The notes under the pieces: generated by a model
What the model was told of the DNA's origin: nothing
Databases searched by the model: none
The model's input: only the letters and a program-made list of their open reading frames with translations
Translations under genes and position numbers: made by a program
Assembly: GCA_022606425.2 (NCBI GenBank)
Contig: JAHDVF020001325.1
Coordinates: 558,001-622,000, forward strand
From: Lepidostoma basale
Taxonomy: Eukaryota > Arthropoda > Insecta > Trichoptera > Lepidostomatidae
Reading direction: 5' to 3'
Length of the DNA stretch: 64,000 nt
Part shown: piece after piece, positions 13,001 to 26,879 of the stretch
How the letters are laid out: each line of letters begins with the position of its first letter
Position numbering within the stretch: the first letter of the stretch is position 1

Positions 13001-13622
13001 AATTATTGAAAAATGCATTTACGTTTACCTTAATACTGAATGCAATAATTTATTATGACTATTATAGTAAATTTAATACTATTAAATCTTCGGTATGACG
13101 CACTTAATTTGTGGTGTGGTGACATTAAAAATAATTGTAAACACTCTTTGGAATAGATTTAATAACATTGTTTAATCCACTTTTATAATAAAACTTTTAT
13201 ACTTTGTTTTTACTCCACTTTAATTTGTTTTATCAAATTAATTTTATTTTGCCAGAGTTTCATCAGGGTTACAAAAACAAACTGTCTGTTTTAGTAACCA
13301 TGACGAAGTTCCAGCGAGAGAAACCGATTAGTTTGATAAAACAAAATAAAGTGGTGTAAAAACAAAGTACAAGAGTGTGTTAAATGATTTTTATGATATC
13401 TTCGCATATCTATGAAAAAGGTTCTGGCTTGCACGTGAATGACAGATTTATTTTAATATTTATCTTAATAAGTGTTAAAGAATACATTGTTTTAAAATGG
13501 TTTTCTATGATATTGTGAATAACATGGTTAACATTTGATTGCAGTTTGACCTGATGCTGTCAGAAGATGGCAGCGGACGCGGAGCTGCACTGGTGGCGGC
13601 CGTGGCCTGCCGGCAAAAATAA
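7057..13622 (+). CDS. Hex: Hexokinase, exons 2-9 (N-terminus uncertain)
   Basis: Cytosolic enzyme that phosphorylates glucose with ATP to glucose-6-phosphate, the entry step of glycolysis and of trehalose, glycogen and chitin synthesis in insects. Exons: 7057-7219, 8291-8472, 9438-9611, 10324-10423, 11029-11218, 11692-11897, 12735-12961, 13545-13622, all with GT-AG borders and compatible phases, giving 439 residues to the stop. Visible family motifs, in order: phosphate-binding [11 protein letters not shown], the GFTFSFP glucose-site loop, [49 protein letters not shown] and [18 protein letters not shown], then the C-terminal half with [20 protein letters not shown] and a [16 protein letters not shown]-binding end. 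This is the single-domain (~50 kDa) insect form. No frameshift or lost catalytic residue is seen. Introns hold MITEs, SINEs and LINE debris. Confidence 0.95.
7250..7690 (+). repeat. Interspersed repeat 'ACTAGCGGACCCGACAGAC', copy 1
   Basis: It begins ACTAGCGGACCCGACAGAC and ends with a segment AAAATCGGTCCAGTCGTTTAGGAG. The same two ends occur at 54014-54651 (same strand) and 29615-29968 (opposite strand). A tRNA-derived SINE interrupts it at about 7396-7560. Unclassified family; no coding seen. Confidence 0.7.
7396..7560 (+). repeat. tRNA-derived SINE-like insertion
   Basis: The first ~70 bp look like a tRNA: an A-box-like TGGTCTAGGGG and a B-box-like GGGTTCAAGCC, 40 bp apart, ending near ACGACCA. 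The anticodon stem does not pair well, so it is not called a functional tRNA. A ~90-bp AT-rich tail follows. It interrupts the surrounding repeat. Confidence 0.5.
7722..8184. mobile_element. MITE with GAAGTTATACTTCTTTGGCG-type ends, copy 2
   Basis: Starts GAAGTTATACTTCTTTTGC and ends GCCAAAGAAGTATAACTTC. The left half is the reverse complement of 5100-5222 in copy 1. The right part, around ACCAACGAACTGTCACATTTTAGTGG, recurs at 9684. It lies in the intron between hexokinase exons 7057-7219 and 8291-8472. Confidence 0.7.
9002..9172. repeat. Inverted-repeat hairpin element with ACCGGT core
   Basis: Left arm 9002-9050 and right arm 9125-9172 are reverse complements with a few mismatches, each containing GACCGGTTTCGGCAGCTC in one sense or the other. 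On the minus strand the left arm reads CAGAAGA, a GGCAGC/GCTGCC stem-loop, then GAAACCGGTC. The same family as 22261-22418. It lies in hexokinase intron 8473-9437. Confidence 0.7.
9177..9275 (+). repeat. tRNA-derived SINE fragment
   Basis: It contains GTGACAGAGTGGCAACAGCTA (A-box region) and GGTCCCGGGTATGATTC (B-box region), matching the SINE at 23262-23475 in the opposite orientation. It starts directly next to the hairpin at 9172. Confidence 0.6.
9684..9840. repeat. MITE with GAAGTTATACTTCTTTGGCG-type ends, truncated copy 3
   Basis: It matches the right third of the 7722-8184 element (TAGGTACCAACGAACTGTCA through GCCAAAGAAGTATAACTTC). The left end is missing. Confidence 0.65.
10495..10700 (-). 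repeat. LINE 3' tail, second RTE-like type
   Basis: On the minus strand the sequence encodes a degraded C-terminal segment resembling [20 protein letters not shown] followed by a stop and an AGAAGAAGAA-type tail. It is 5'-truncated and sits in hexokinase intron 10424-11028. Confidence 0.55.
13200..13370. repeat. Inverted-repeat hairpin element, TTTGTTTTTAC type
   Basis: Arms 13200-13271 and 13294-13370 are reverse complements with mismatches (outer word ACTTTGTTTTTAC / GTAAAAACAAAGT). The right arm reads ATGACGAAG, CCAGCG, AGAGAAACCGATTAG on the plus strand, parallel to the element at 17617-17786. It lies in the last hexokinase intron. Confidence 0.65.
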
Positions 13623-15300
13623 CCTTTCGGAGTGCAGACTTAATCAACTCTAGCATCTTTCATAACATACCAATAGATAAGAATTGGATTAGAATATAGT
13701 AATAATAGTGTATTAATTCACTTTGGCGAAGAGCAAAGTATTGGCCATGCGATAGATCTGTGTTCCGTCTGTTGCTATGTGATGTTAACTTGTTTACATT
13801 TAAAATGAGATGTATTAAAATTATTGCTTACAAAGCAGTTTGAGAAGAATACAACTTGTAGACTTTATTTTAATTGTTCGATATTAAATTAAACATATTT
13901 CTTTTACTTAATGGACGCGATCTTATTTATGTAGCTTAGGATTTGGGTTCCTTTATAGACTGCATTTTAGTGTGATCTCTATGAGAGTGTAGAGTAAACA
14001 AAAACGTAGGATATTTGATAATTTTATTATTTGTTTTTAGAAAAAAAATTCTTTCACAGTTACAGTAATCCGAAATCAACGTAAACTGAATTATGCGTGA
14101 ACACAACATTATGGATGGATTTGCACTAACCGCAAATTCATCACGCAGAACACCAAATATTCAGTTAAATAAGAATATTTAATTAATTTTATATAGTCAA
14201 ATAAATTACATTAAGTATTATTAATTAATATAAATTTGAAGATACTTTGCAATTTATTTATATTTTTAGATCATCGCATGTAAACTGTTTTCAATTTTTT
14301 AATTATTTTTATGCGTCTACGGATGTTTCATTCAAATTAATTACACCATCACGTAGATCCGATGTACTATTTAAAGCAATGTGATAATTTTATTAGAAAT
14401 TCGGGCGATGTAAACTCTAAGAGAGCCATGAGCGGATTACTGTGCTTAACCCTTAGTTTTCTTAAGTGTGGTATTGTGAATTAATTTAGAAATGAAATTT
14501 GTAAATATAAATATACTTTTTTTCATCGATCGTTATACATATATAATATTTATCTACTATCCAAATAATGTAAAAGATATTTTGAATGTTGTAAATTGGA
14601 GACATATTAGAGAATTAAATTATAATAGACACATTATTTTTAGTATGAATCATAACCTAAATGTAAATATATATTTATATGACAGCCTGGCGCTGTTTCG
14701 ACGGTATTATTTTGTATTGATTATATTCATCTTGTGAGTTTAGAAATAGTTAATCTAATTATAAGTATAAAGTCATGTAGCTCCTTCAAAATACAGGTAG
14801 TAATTAAGTATCCTTCTATAACATTGTACAGTATCATAAAATTGTAAAAAAATGTCTTCGAAAATGAAGACGTATTTTCACAAAACTTATGACAAAAGTT
14901 GCTAAGAATTCAAAGTTATTAAAGCTTATTTGTATAATATTACACTTTGATATTAAGTACACCATTTAGTGATGTCATATAATGTAGTCTTGCAGTAAAG
15001 TCTTTACCATAACTGAGATATGGTAAATGTAACATCAGCGATTTCTTCTATGTCCAACGGATGTGTAATATCTCTCCAAGACTGGATTGTAGTTCCACGA
15101 AGTAATCCTTCAGACTTTTATGACTTTAAACGTAGAGTTTATATGCATTATATGACAAAATTTTCTATTCACCGATGGTTCAACACCTAGAGATATTTTA
15201 AGCTTTAAAAATGTATTTCTTCATTATTAAGTCCAAATGGCAAGTTTTAGATTATATTTATGTAAACTAATTGCAACATTTTTAGCAGAAAATAAAGACA
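13623..15300 (+). other. Hexokinase 3' flank, probable UTR
   Basis: AT-rich, without recognisable coding or repeats. Candidate AATAAA signals occur, for example near 15290. The 81-codon ORF at 14492-14737 is rich in N, I and Y, as expected from chance in AT-rich DNA. Confidence 0.4.
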
Positions 15301-15552
15301 TATGTTAGTAAAAACACACACTTTTATTTTTATAATAAACCCCTAAATAAAATTAATAAATAAAGCAATTCACCCCCATTATAAAAATATTAAATAAGTA
15401 GTTTTAAAATGATAATTACATTACACTTTGATGATGGTGGATTTTTATAAAAATGTATTTTTTAAATAAATAAATAATTTCTCGATGACACAAAGAAAAT
15501 ATGAACATTTTGGTTAAACTAAATGTATGAACAGAGTAGAATAAAAGAAACT

Positions 15553-16010
15553 GACTAACTAACTAACTAACCAACATGCTGTTTCTCCAGAGGGGTAGGC
15601 AGAGAGGATGGAACATCACACTGTTCTATCCTGAAATAACTCTCGTGCCTCTTCTAGATTTACATATCGTGACATGCACGCTTGTCGATTATTCCTACTT
15701 CGAACATGGCCGTTTTCAGTAATCCTTATTCCTTGGTCTTCCTTGACTCTTTATTCCATTCACACTATTTGTATATATCTTTTTAACCATTCTTTTTTCA
15801 TCCATTCATTTCATATGTCTAAATTATCTTAGTGACCCTTTACTAATTTTATTTAGGACACATTCATCCGCCTTACATTCCTTTCTACTTCTTTGTTTGA
15901 TAATCTATCATACATTGTTTCTTTCTGAACATTCTTATAAGTAATCTCATTTCTGCGGCATATATCCTACTTTCACCCATATTCTGTCAACTCTAATCTT
16001 CACTTCGAAA
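15553..16010 (-). repeat. LINE 3' tail (RTE-like), copy 3
   Basis: Minus-strand equivalent of the 752-1085 tail: a CTAACTAACTAAC tract (the tail), then AGGGGTAGGCAGAGAGGATGG, then decayed coding up to about 16010. Confidence 0.7.
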
Positions 16011-16614
16011 CATAAGAGTGTTTTTTTTTCGATTAAAATAGTTTGATTTTTATTTTCGTTAATTGCAGTAAAATATTTAAAATCACAAAAACCAACTAAC
16101 ACTGTTCTTTGGATTTAACTACTACCCATTGCTTCCAAATTCTAAAGGAAAAAATAAAACATTGCATTACTATGAATAATTTAATTGTAAATTTTAGTTT
16201 AACATATTAGATCAACAATAATTTAACATATAAAAATATTTCTTCTCCTTTCATACCCATACAGAAATTTTAAAGGAGGCTCAAGTAGAGAACTTATAAA
16301 CAAAAAAGAGCAAAAAAACATGTCATTAAAGTTATTTCACATTGACAGAAAAACAGAACACATTAAATTATGTCTTTTGATCAGATTTCAATTCACAAAT
16401 TAAAATACCTTATTTATATGAATAACACAAATAATTATTTATATGCTACTGTAACACTTAACTTTACAGATATTAATTATTGGTTTTACAATGACAATTA
16501 AGTAGGTATGAAAACATTTCAAATTTAATTAAGTTCCTTAATGAAATCACAAATTTGGCGTGTAAAAAAAATGGTGTGGTAGGAACACAGAAATATAATA
16601 AAGGATGTGTCTTA

Positions 16615-17040
16615 AAAAATTATATAGATGAATAATTAGATTCGAATCGGAATGCTGGGCTGAAAGGCGCCAAGAAGAACAGAGGCTACACGTAGCAGAA
16701 GTGAAGATGCTGAGGATAAAGCTAAAAATGAGCATATCAGAGATAGCCTAAAAGTCGATCCAATAGCGGAAAGGGCTAGGGAGCATCGTTTGCGGTGGTA
16801 CGGCCATGTGAGCAGGAGGGCCGATGACTACATCGTGTACAAGGCCCTGCAACTGGAAGATGGATGGAGGGGACCGGGTCGACCTTCTGCAATGTGGATG
16901 TTCACAGTTTGGAATGACCTGAGAGCGCTGGGACTGGACAGCCAGATGACCCTGGATCGCGAGACATGGCGGAGCCATATTAGGAGAGACACCCTAAATA
17001 ACGGGAAATGGTCAGGCGAAAGAATAATTAGATAGGGTGC
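16615..17040 (+). repeat. LINE 3' end, third RTE-like type
   Basis: The frame at 16790-17035 reads MRWYGHVSRRADDYIVYKAL, then a GPGRPSAMW patch and a LDRETWRSHIRR terminus; upstream, another frame gives SECWAERRQEEQRLHVAEVK. This is the conserved tail of RTE-clade reverse-transcriptase proteins. A frameshift separates the two parts. Confidence 0.7.
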
Positions 17041-17610
17041 ATTAGAATGGAAAACATTTTTTAAATAAAAACAATAGGTATTATGTCAAGGAATGTTCAA
17101 TATAAATTTAATTTTTATATTATAGGCCCGAGAAATGCTTAAAATATCTCAATGTTTCGAAGAAATATTATAGATATTTACACATTAAAAAGAAATTGAA
17201 TTAAAATATATTTAAAAAAAAGTATGATGTAGGTGCAAAACAAGTAACGCAAATAAACACAATTTATTAATAAATTTAAATAAAATAATAAAGTAAACTA
17301 ACCTAATTAGTTTATAAGAATATCATTTGATTTAAAATTAAACAAGTGAATTTCAAGTCTCATTTTCATTTAAAAAAAATGTATTTTGGTGGAAATAAAA
17401 TACAATCTAATACTTAAAGATTAGTTGTCATGCAATTACAGGTAAAGTAACATTTTTAAGATATATTGTAGAGGGGGAAAAAAATACATACATACATTAC
17501 AAGCTGAAAATCAGGTCAGTCATTTCAGTAAATAAGTAGTAATTTAGGAAGACAATAAATCAGCAACTTGGATCTCACTCTACCAAAGAAGAAAAAGATT
17601 ATTGAAATAA
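17041..17610. other. AT-rich spacer
   Basis: No coding, repeat copy or structured RNA recognised. Confidence 0.4.
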
Positions 17611-17616
17611 CTCAAA

Positions 17617-17786
17617 ACACTTTTATACTTAGTTTTATCGAATCAACCAGTTTCGCTCCCGTTAGAACTTCGTCAGGGTTACAAAAACAAACAAAACATT
17701 GTTTGTTTTTGTAACTCTGATGAAGCGAAACCGGTTGGTTTGATAAACCAAAATAAAGTGAAGTAAAAACAAAATATAAAAGTGTT
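17617..17786. repeat. Inverted-repeat hairpin with hammerhead-like core
   Basis: Arms 17617-17699 and 17703-17786 pair with few mismatches; the centre is the near-perfect palindrome ACAAAAACAAACAA / TTGTTTGTTTTTGT. The plus strand of the right arm has CTGATGA at 17717-17723 followed within 3 bases by GAAACCGGTTGG. The minus strand of the left arm has CTGACGA, a 15-base stem-loop segment, then GAAACTGGTTGA. See findings. Confidence 0.65.
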
Positions 17787-17789
17787 ATA

Positions 17790-19180
17790 AATTATTTTTA
17801 ATAATGTCACACCACAAATTAAGTGCTTCATACGAAAGAATAAAGGTTTTTTCATTGTGGTAAAAATGACTTTTAATAAGAAAAAATGTATATATAAAGT
17901 GTCATGGTTATTAAATTCCTTAATCAAACAAACAAGATTCTTTAAATCAATCTATAAATGAATGTACATTAGTTTTCATATTTCCGATTGAGGATTTTAA
18001 AAATACTTTAGTAATAAAATAAATTCAATTTATGATTGAAAACATTATTTATTTATTGATTATTAAATTATGTTTTATATATTGTTATTAAAATCATTTT
18101 TTTCTTTGTAATTCAAATTTCAGCGACCTCCTTGAAATTTTGTGAGAAAGTAACACTAATAAAAATTGATCAACAATATGCTTTATCATCAAAATTACAG
18201 CACGTTTCTGGTAATACATCAACAGATAAACAGATTATATGATAAACCATTAAAATGAATAATAATATGCATGATAAGTAATGTGATAAATGTTGTTAAA
18301 ATAGATATATTATATACAATAAAGTTTTTAAATAATGTATAAAAATATTGCAATATTTAATTTATTGTGCGATATACATATTTTAACAATTATTTATCTA
18401 AATATAAACAAAAACCAATACAGGAAGATTTAAAACAAGAACTCTTTGAAATCAAGAGATAAATTATATATTTATTAAACAGTACAGTACACTCATACTA
18501 ATCCGGCATGTTGGAGACTTCAACGATGTTGGATAACCAAAAGTGACGGATTACCAAGCGCATTGGTAATTACATATTTAATTGTATAATCTCTGTCTGC
18601 ATTAAAATGGATAAAAAAAGTACATAATATCTTTGCTGAGAAATGAAAAAATATTATAGCATAAGACAATTCTAAGATTTTATATTTATATCAAGTTTCA
18701 TCTATACTGTACTTTTATCAGACATTTTATTAACTTATTATGTCTTTTTGTTTTTATGAACCTGATTTTTTCTTCAAGCTTCAACAGCCAGGCGATGTCG
18801 GATTATTGAAAGTGCCAAACTGTCGGATGCCGGATTAATGGGATTTTACAGTAATAGCTATTTTAATAAAAAAATAATAAACAAGTTATTGTTATTCAGA
18901 TGTATATTCAAAATATATAATAATTTGCAAACTGTTCCACCCTTCAACACGCAATAATATGTCATTTGTCTCAAGAAAGTCAATGAAGAATAACACAATT
19001 TAATGAAGGTTAAATGATTAATCACATTCAATGGTTTATCACATAACTTTTTCATTTCCCACAGCCATTTATCATTACTAAAAAATTACAACCAAAGACA
19101 CTTAGGGAATTTTAACAAGAATAAGCAGGTACTTTCCAAAATGATACATATATAAAATGTAATCCTTGTATATGAATGTA
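17790..19180. other. AT-rich spacer
   Basis: No conserved coding found. Short chance ORFs only. Around 18505-18550 and 18790-18850, words such as CGGATTAATGGGATTTTACAGTA suggest the eroded end of a pogo/Tigger-like element, but the pair of ends is too diverged to delimit. Confidence 0.35.
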
Positions 19181-19190
19181 ACACTATAAA

Positions 19191-19439
19191 CAGTGGCGGT
19201 ACTCCCATAGAAGCTCAGGAGCCCGGCTTGTGTAAGAAATTTTGAATTAAAACCCCCAAATCTAAGTAATCATGCCCCCGCATAAACCTACAACCCACCA
19301 AATCACCTCCTAATAATGTTCCCATCAGACGTAAGAGGAATAGCCACAAGAGCTGAACCTCTGTAAGCCAGAAGAGGTTTTGATTCTAAATTTCTTACGC
19401 GAGTCAGGCTTCTGGGCTTCTATGGGAGTACCGCCACCG
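19191..19439. mobile_element. hAT MITE, 249 bp, with 8-bp target duplication
   Basis: Begins CAGTGGCGGTACTCCCATAG and ends with the inverted GGGAGTACCGCCACCG. It is flanked on both sides by ACTATAAA (19183-19190 and 19440-19447), an 8-bp duplication diagnostic of hAT elements. The ends match the 0.8-kb elements at 44622 and 52813. No transposase. Confidence 0.85.
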
Positions 19440-19447
19440 ACTATAAA

Positions 19448-20435
19448 CAGTGGAACCTCTAATAACGAGTAATTTGCATAACAAGCAAAACAGATTGTGA
19501 AAAAAATACTCACTTAACGAGTGACATTTCGCATAACGAGTGACGCAGAAAGGGGAAGTCCCATCTTCACGTCAACGAGATTGTGTCTTTGCCCAATATC
19601 ACGGGACTAGAGATGTATAACAATGATATTGATTAACTTATGGAAAAGCACAGTCAAGAGCTGACCACCGAAGAGCTTATGGAGTTGTATTGTGTTGCAG
19701 CAAGAAGTTATGGAGGAGGAAGTAGCAGAGTAACAATCTTCTGGTGCAATAAGAGAAATGCTGAAAGCATGGGAAACTGTTGCATCGTACATTGAGAAGC
19801 ATCACCCTAATACGGAGGTGATATGCGTTCTACAGATTTTGAAGCATAGGCAAAAATAAATATCTCTAGACAGCTTTCTAATAAAAGATAATTAATTATT
19901 TCTCATAAATTCATAAATAATAACTATCTAATTATAATAATTAAATAAAACGATGTTTTTTAACTACTTCCACTTTTGTCTTTATTTAGACAGCGACCGG
20001 TTTCGCCAGGCTCGCTGGCATCGACAGACTGGTCTGTCGTCTACTACTAGACACCAGTCTGTCGATGCCAGCGAGCCTGGCGAAACCGGTCGCTGTCTAA
20101 ATAAAGACAAAAGTGGAAGTAGTTAAAAAACATTGTTTTATTTAATTATTATTTAAAATGAACTTCCATCAAGAGATTTCAGTAAAATCATTTGATTATC
20201 TATCTAATTATTTTGCTTTTTTTGTTTTTTTTTTTCGCAAATCGCATGTTACGCTCTTTAACAATTTATAAGTATGTAATTTTATTTGAATAAATGTTAA
20301 AATTAACTTTTTTCGGCATGGAACTCATTATCGTATTTTACATTGATTTAGATAGGAAAAAATGATTGGCTTAACGAGTGTTTCACAAGAGTAAAATTCT
20401 GGAACGAATTAATCTCGTTATGAGAGTTTCCACAG
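19448..20435 (+). mobile_element. Pogo/Tigger-like transposon remnant
   Basis: The left end CAGTGGAACCTCTAATAACG and the inverted right end (20414-20435) form pogo-type terminal repeats; TA follows the right end. At 19621-19800 a frame with one stop reads NDID, then LMEKHSQELTTEELMELY, the typical acidic C-terminus of pogo/Tigger transposases. A 219-bp hairpin element (19934-20152) has inserted within it. Non-functional. Confidence 0.7.
19934..20152. repeat. Near-perfect 100-bp-arm hairpin element
   Basis: Arms 19934-20033 and 20053-20152 are reverse complements with about one mismatch, separated by 19 bases. Each arm contains GACAGCGACCGGTTTCGCC and a GCCAG/CTGGC stem-loop. The near identity implies recent insertion. 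It lies inside the pogo remnant. Confidence 0.85.
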
Positions 20436-20616
20436 TATAATTTTTACAAATTAAATACTCAACATAATTTTTTTACCATAATATATCTTGAATTCTTCTG
20501 TTTAAAAAAATGCTGAAAACAAAATTGGTGAAAAAAAAAACAAATGATTTGTACAAACATAATAAGAAAGCACCTGAAATTATTTAGGGATAAAAGAATA
20601 TGATATTATTAAGGAG

Positions 20617-24424
<3,808 letters not shown>

Positions 24425-24739
24425 TTTTTACTAAAATTTAGACTATAAATAGTTCAGATTATTGATGAAAAAATTAAACGTAAAAGAGGAATAACATTGA
24501 CTTTGACAGCGCCGAGTAGTTTGACATTTGGAAAATTCTTTATTTATGAAAAACACGAGTTTGTTGCCAGCAGTGAAATAATTTATCTATTTATTTCAAT
24601 CATTGTCTATGTCCTTATGTCACTGTTTGTCTTTTTTATTCACAACTGTCACTTTTCGTTTGTATTGGATATTGGATCGTCTACTACGATTCAAATAAAT
24701 TTTGTTTTTATCTAGACGATTTATATAACTTTTTTTACA
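24425..24739. promoter_or_regulatory. Divergent intergenic region between Rab4 and ATP5S
   Basis: The two start codons face away from each other with 315 bp between them. No repeat lies in this gap. I see no clear TATA box in the right place for either gene, as expected for housekeeping promoters. It must hold both 5' UTRs unless one has an upstream exon. Confidence 0.6.
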
Positions 24740-26830
24740 ATGCTTCGATTTGTAAAAGCAAACATTTTTCATCCCCCGAAATATCAATCTCGTCAACTTT
24801 GGGAATGGGTTAATCAAATGTTTAATAATCCAGACGAAGATAGAATAAGAGCAGTCGGTCCTGATGTAGCTTGCGCAGAATGGTTGCTGCGAAACGGTGG
24901 ATCAGTGAAATGGGCTGGGGAGGCCGCGTTAGCAGTCGATTATAACACGTTACCCAAATCCAATGTAGGAAAGCATGTCGATGTAATTGATGCCTCGAAT
25001 TCCAGTATATCTCACTACGGATTTGCACATTTAAGTTAGTATTTGAATAATTAAAATTCATATAAATGAATAAATAAAATAGTTTGCATGCTTACAGGTG
25101 CATATTAGATTTATACAAGATAAGCATCTTGTATTAATCAAATATGTATCTATAAACTTTTAGAAAAAAAATATTGTTAGTGTTCAGTTTGGTTTCTGGA
25201 AGACACAGTCTATTCAATACATGCATGCAAAAAAAACTGTTTCTTATGTAACACTTATTGTTTTGATAAAAATTATTATTATCTTACTCGTATGTGTCTG
25301 TCACACTTAGATACCTCACTTTGATTCCACTGTAAAAATATTTTAATTTGCCAATATTCACAACTATCGCGTACACTTGCCTATTCCTAGACTGCACTTG
25401 ATAACAAATATTGGAAAGTTGTTGGTTTATTCGGTTCTAATAGCCTATTTAGTAAAATCTCTAATTAGTCATTTGTAATTAATTTTTTTCTAATTATGTT
25501 GTTTCTTTTTAACATTTACTCTTTTCACTTGCATATACTTTTATTTTCCATTACTACACTACACGTAAAAATGTACTTTTTAATTCATTAAATTATTTTT
25601 GCTAAACTATCAATACATTGATTTAATCATATTAAAAATAATTCTCTTGTATTTGTAATGCAAAGTATTCTATAAGTTTTTAAATTTATTTACTTGTGAT
25701 ATCTTTTTCTTCTTCTTTTTGTCCTGTCACACCTCCGTGGTGCATAGGCCCTCAAGGAACCTTCTCCTGATGCTCTCCTGATCATGCCTGATGCCTAACA
25801 TCATCCCAAGTGAGGCCTGCCGCCTTAACCTCGTCCTGCAGGGTTCTTCTCCAGGTGGCGCTAGGTCTGCCTCGCTTTCTCTTTCCCCCCATAGGGGACC
25901 ACTCTAGTGCACCCTGAGCGATGCAGGCTGGGTTCCGTCTCAGAGTGTGACCGATCCACTGCCATTTGCGTCTAGCGACTTGTTATCTAATGGGCTTTTC
26001 GCCTGCCATAGTCCAAACAATGGCATTTGACACTGGGGCCAATAGATTTTGAATATTGAGCGAAGGCACCTATTTATAAACACCTGGAGTTTACCAATAA
26101 CGTCCGCGGTAGACTTCTAAGTCTCACATCCGTAGAGCAGTGCGCTTTTAATGCTACTGCTGAATATTTGGAGCTTGAGCTTTCTCGAAATGATACCGGA
26201 GCGCCATACAGGGCGAAGCATACTTGTTATATGAAGACTACAGGGGAAAAACAAGGAATGTCAGTTAAAATTCAAAATAAATGTAATAATGCCATCTAGC
26301 GGCATTTGTACGTATCTATCCACAGTAAAATTTTCATATTAAAAAATCATGTGTGTCATTGACTATGGCCAGATAATCGATTGCTAATTGCTAAGAAATA
26401 TATAGACTTTGATTAGCTTTATTCTCAATTTATTCAAATTAAACTTCTACTGACATTCCTTGTTTTTCCCCTGTAGTCTTCATATAGTATTTATAAAAAA
26501 ATGCTACATTCTTAGAATTTTTTTTCAGCCGGCTGCAAGCATATTACAAAAATAATATTACATAAGTGTAATTATATAACTGACCAAGCACTCAAGGATC
26601 TTTCTTACGTGGACTCTCCCCTGCGCCACCTCCAGATATCCAGCTGCTATAACATCACAGATAATGGCCTTCAGAATATTCCACCTCTTTCAAATTTGAA
26701 TGACTTAGTTCTTTACGATTTACCATATGTGAAAAATATGGAAGCTTGTAAATTGCATTTACAAAAAATTATGCCTTCCTGTAAAATTAAATCTGCTGAT
26801 GAAAATAATGAAGCAAAGGAAATGAAATAA
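24740..26830 (+). CDS. ATP5S: ATP synthase factor B / DMAC2-like mitochondrial LRR protein
   Basis: Small leucine-rich-repeat protein of the mitochondrial inner membrane (ATP5S, also called factor B or DMAC2L), linked in vertebrates to ATP synthase and complex I assembly. Two exons, 24740-25034 and 26529-26830, join in phase to 198 residues, close to the ~200 of the family. The N-terminal part has the conserved RQLWEWVNQMFNNPDEDRI and RxxGPDVACAEWLLRNGG motifs; the second exon holds leucine-rich repeats with the pattern HLQISSCYNITDNGLQNI and LVLYDLP. The extreme N-terminus is short for a cleavable transit peptide. The 1.5-kb intron contains a LINE end and a MITE. Confidence 0.92.
25700..26227 (-). 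repeat. LINE 3' end, 'ARRKWQWIGHTLRR' type, copy 1
   Basis: On the minus strand it encodes, with frameshifts and stops, the same protein tail as 30330-30808 (LLYGCET, a GERES-rich patch, RPRATWRRALQDEV-like and CTTEV terminus) and ends with a GACAAAAAGAAGAAGAAG tail. The MITE 26228-26486 is inserted at its far (5') edge. Confidence 0.75.
26228..26486. mobile_element. MITE with 37-bp perfect inverted repeats
   Basis: Left end TATATGAAGACTACAGGGGA continuing to GGAATGTCAG (26264) is mirrored exactly at 26450-26486. Length 259 bp; the inside is AT-rich with no coding. Some outermost bases may belong to a TA-type target duplication. Perfect ends imply a young insertion. Confidence 0.85.
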
Positions 26831-26879
26831 ATTATATGAAATTTCATATCATCCCTCACATTTTAAAAATGACACACAG

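Noticed and set aside
14492..14737. 81-codon ORF downstream of hexokinase
   Set aside because: Composition (N, I, Y, F) is what random AT-rich DNA gives; no conserved motif and it lies in the probable 3' UTR.
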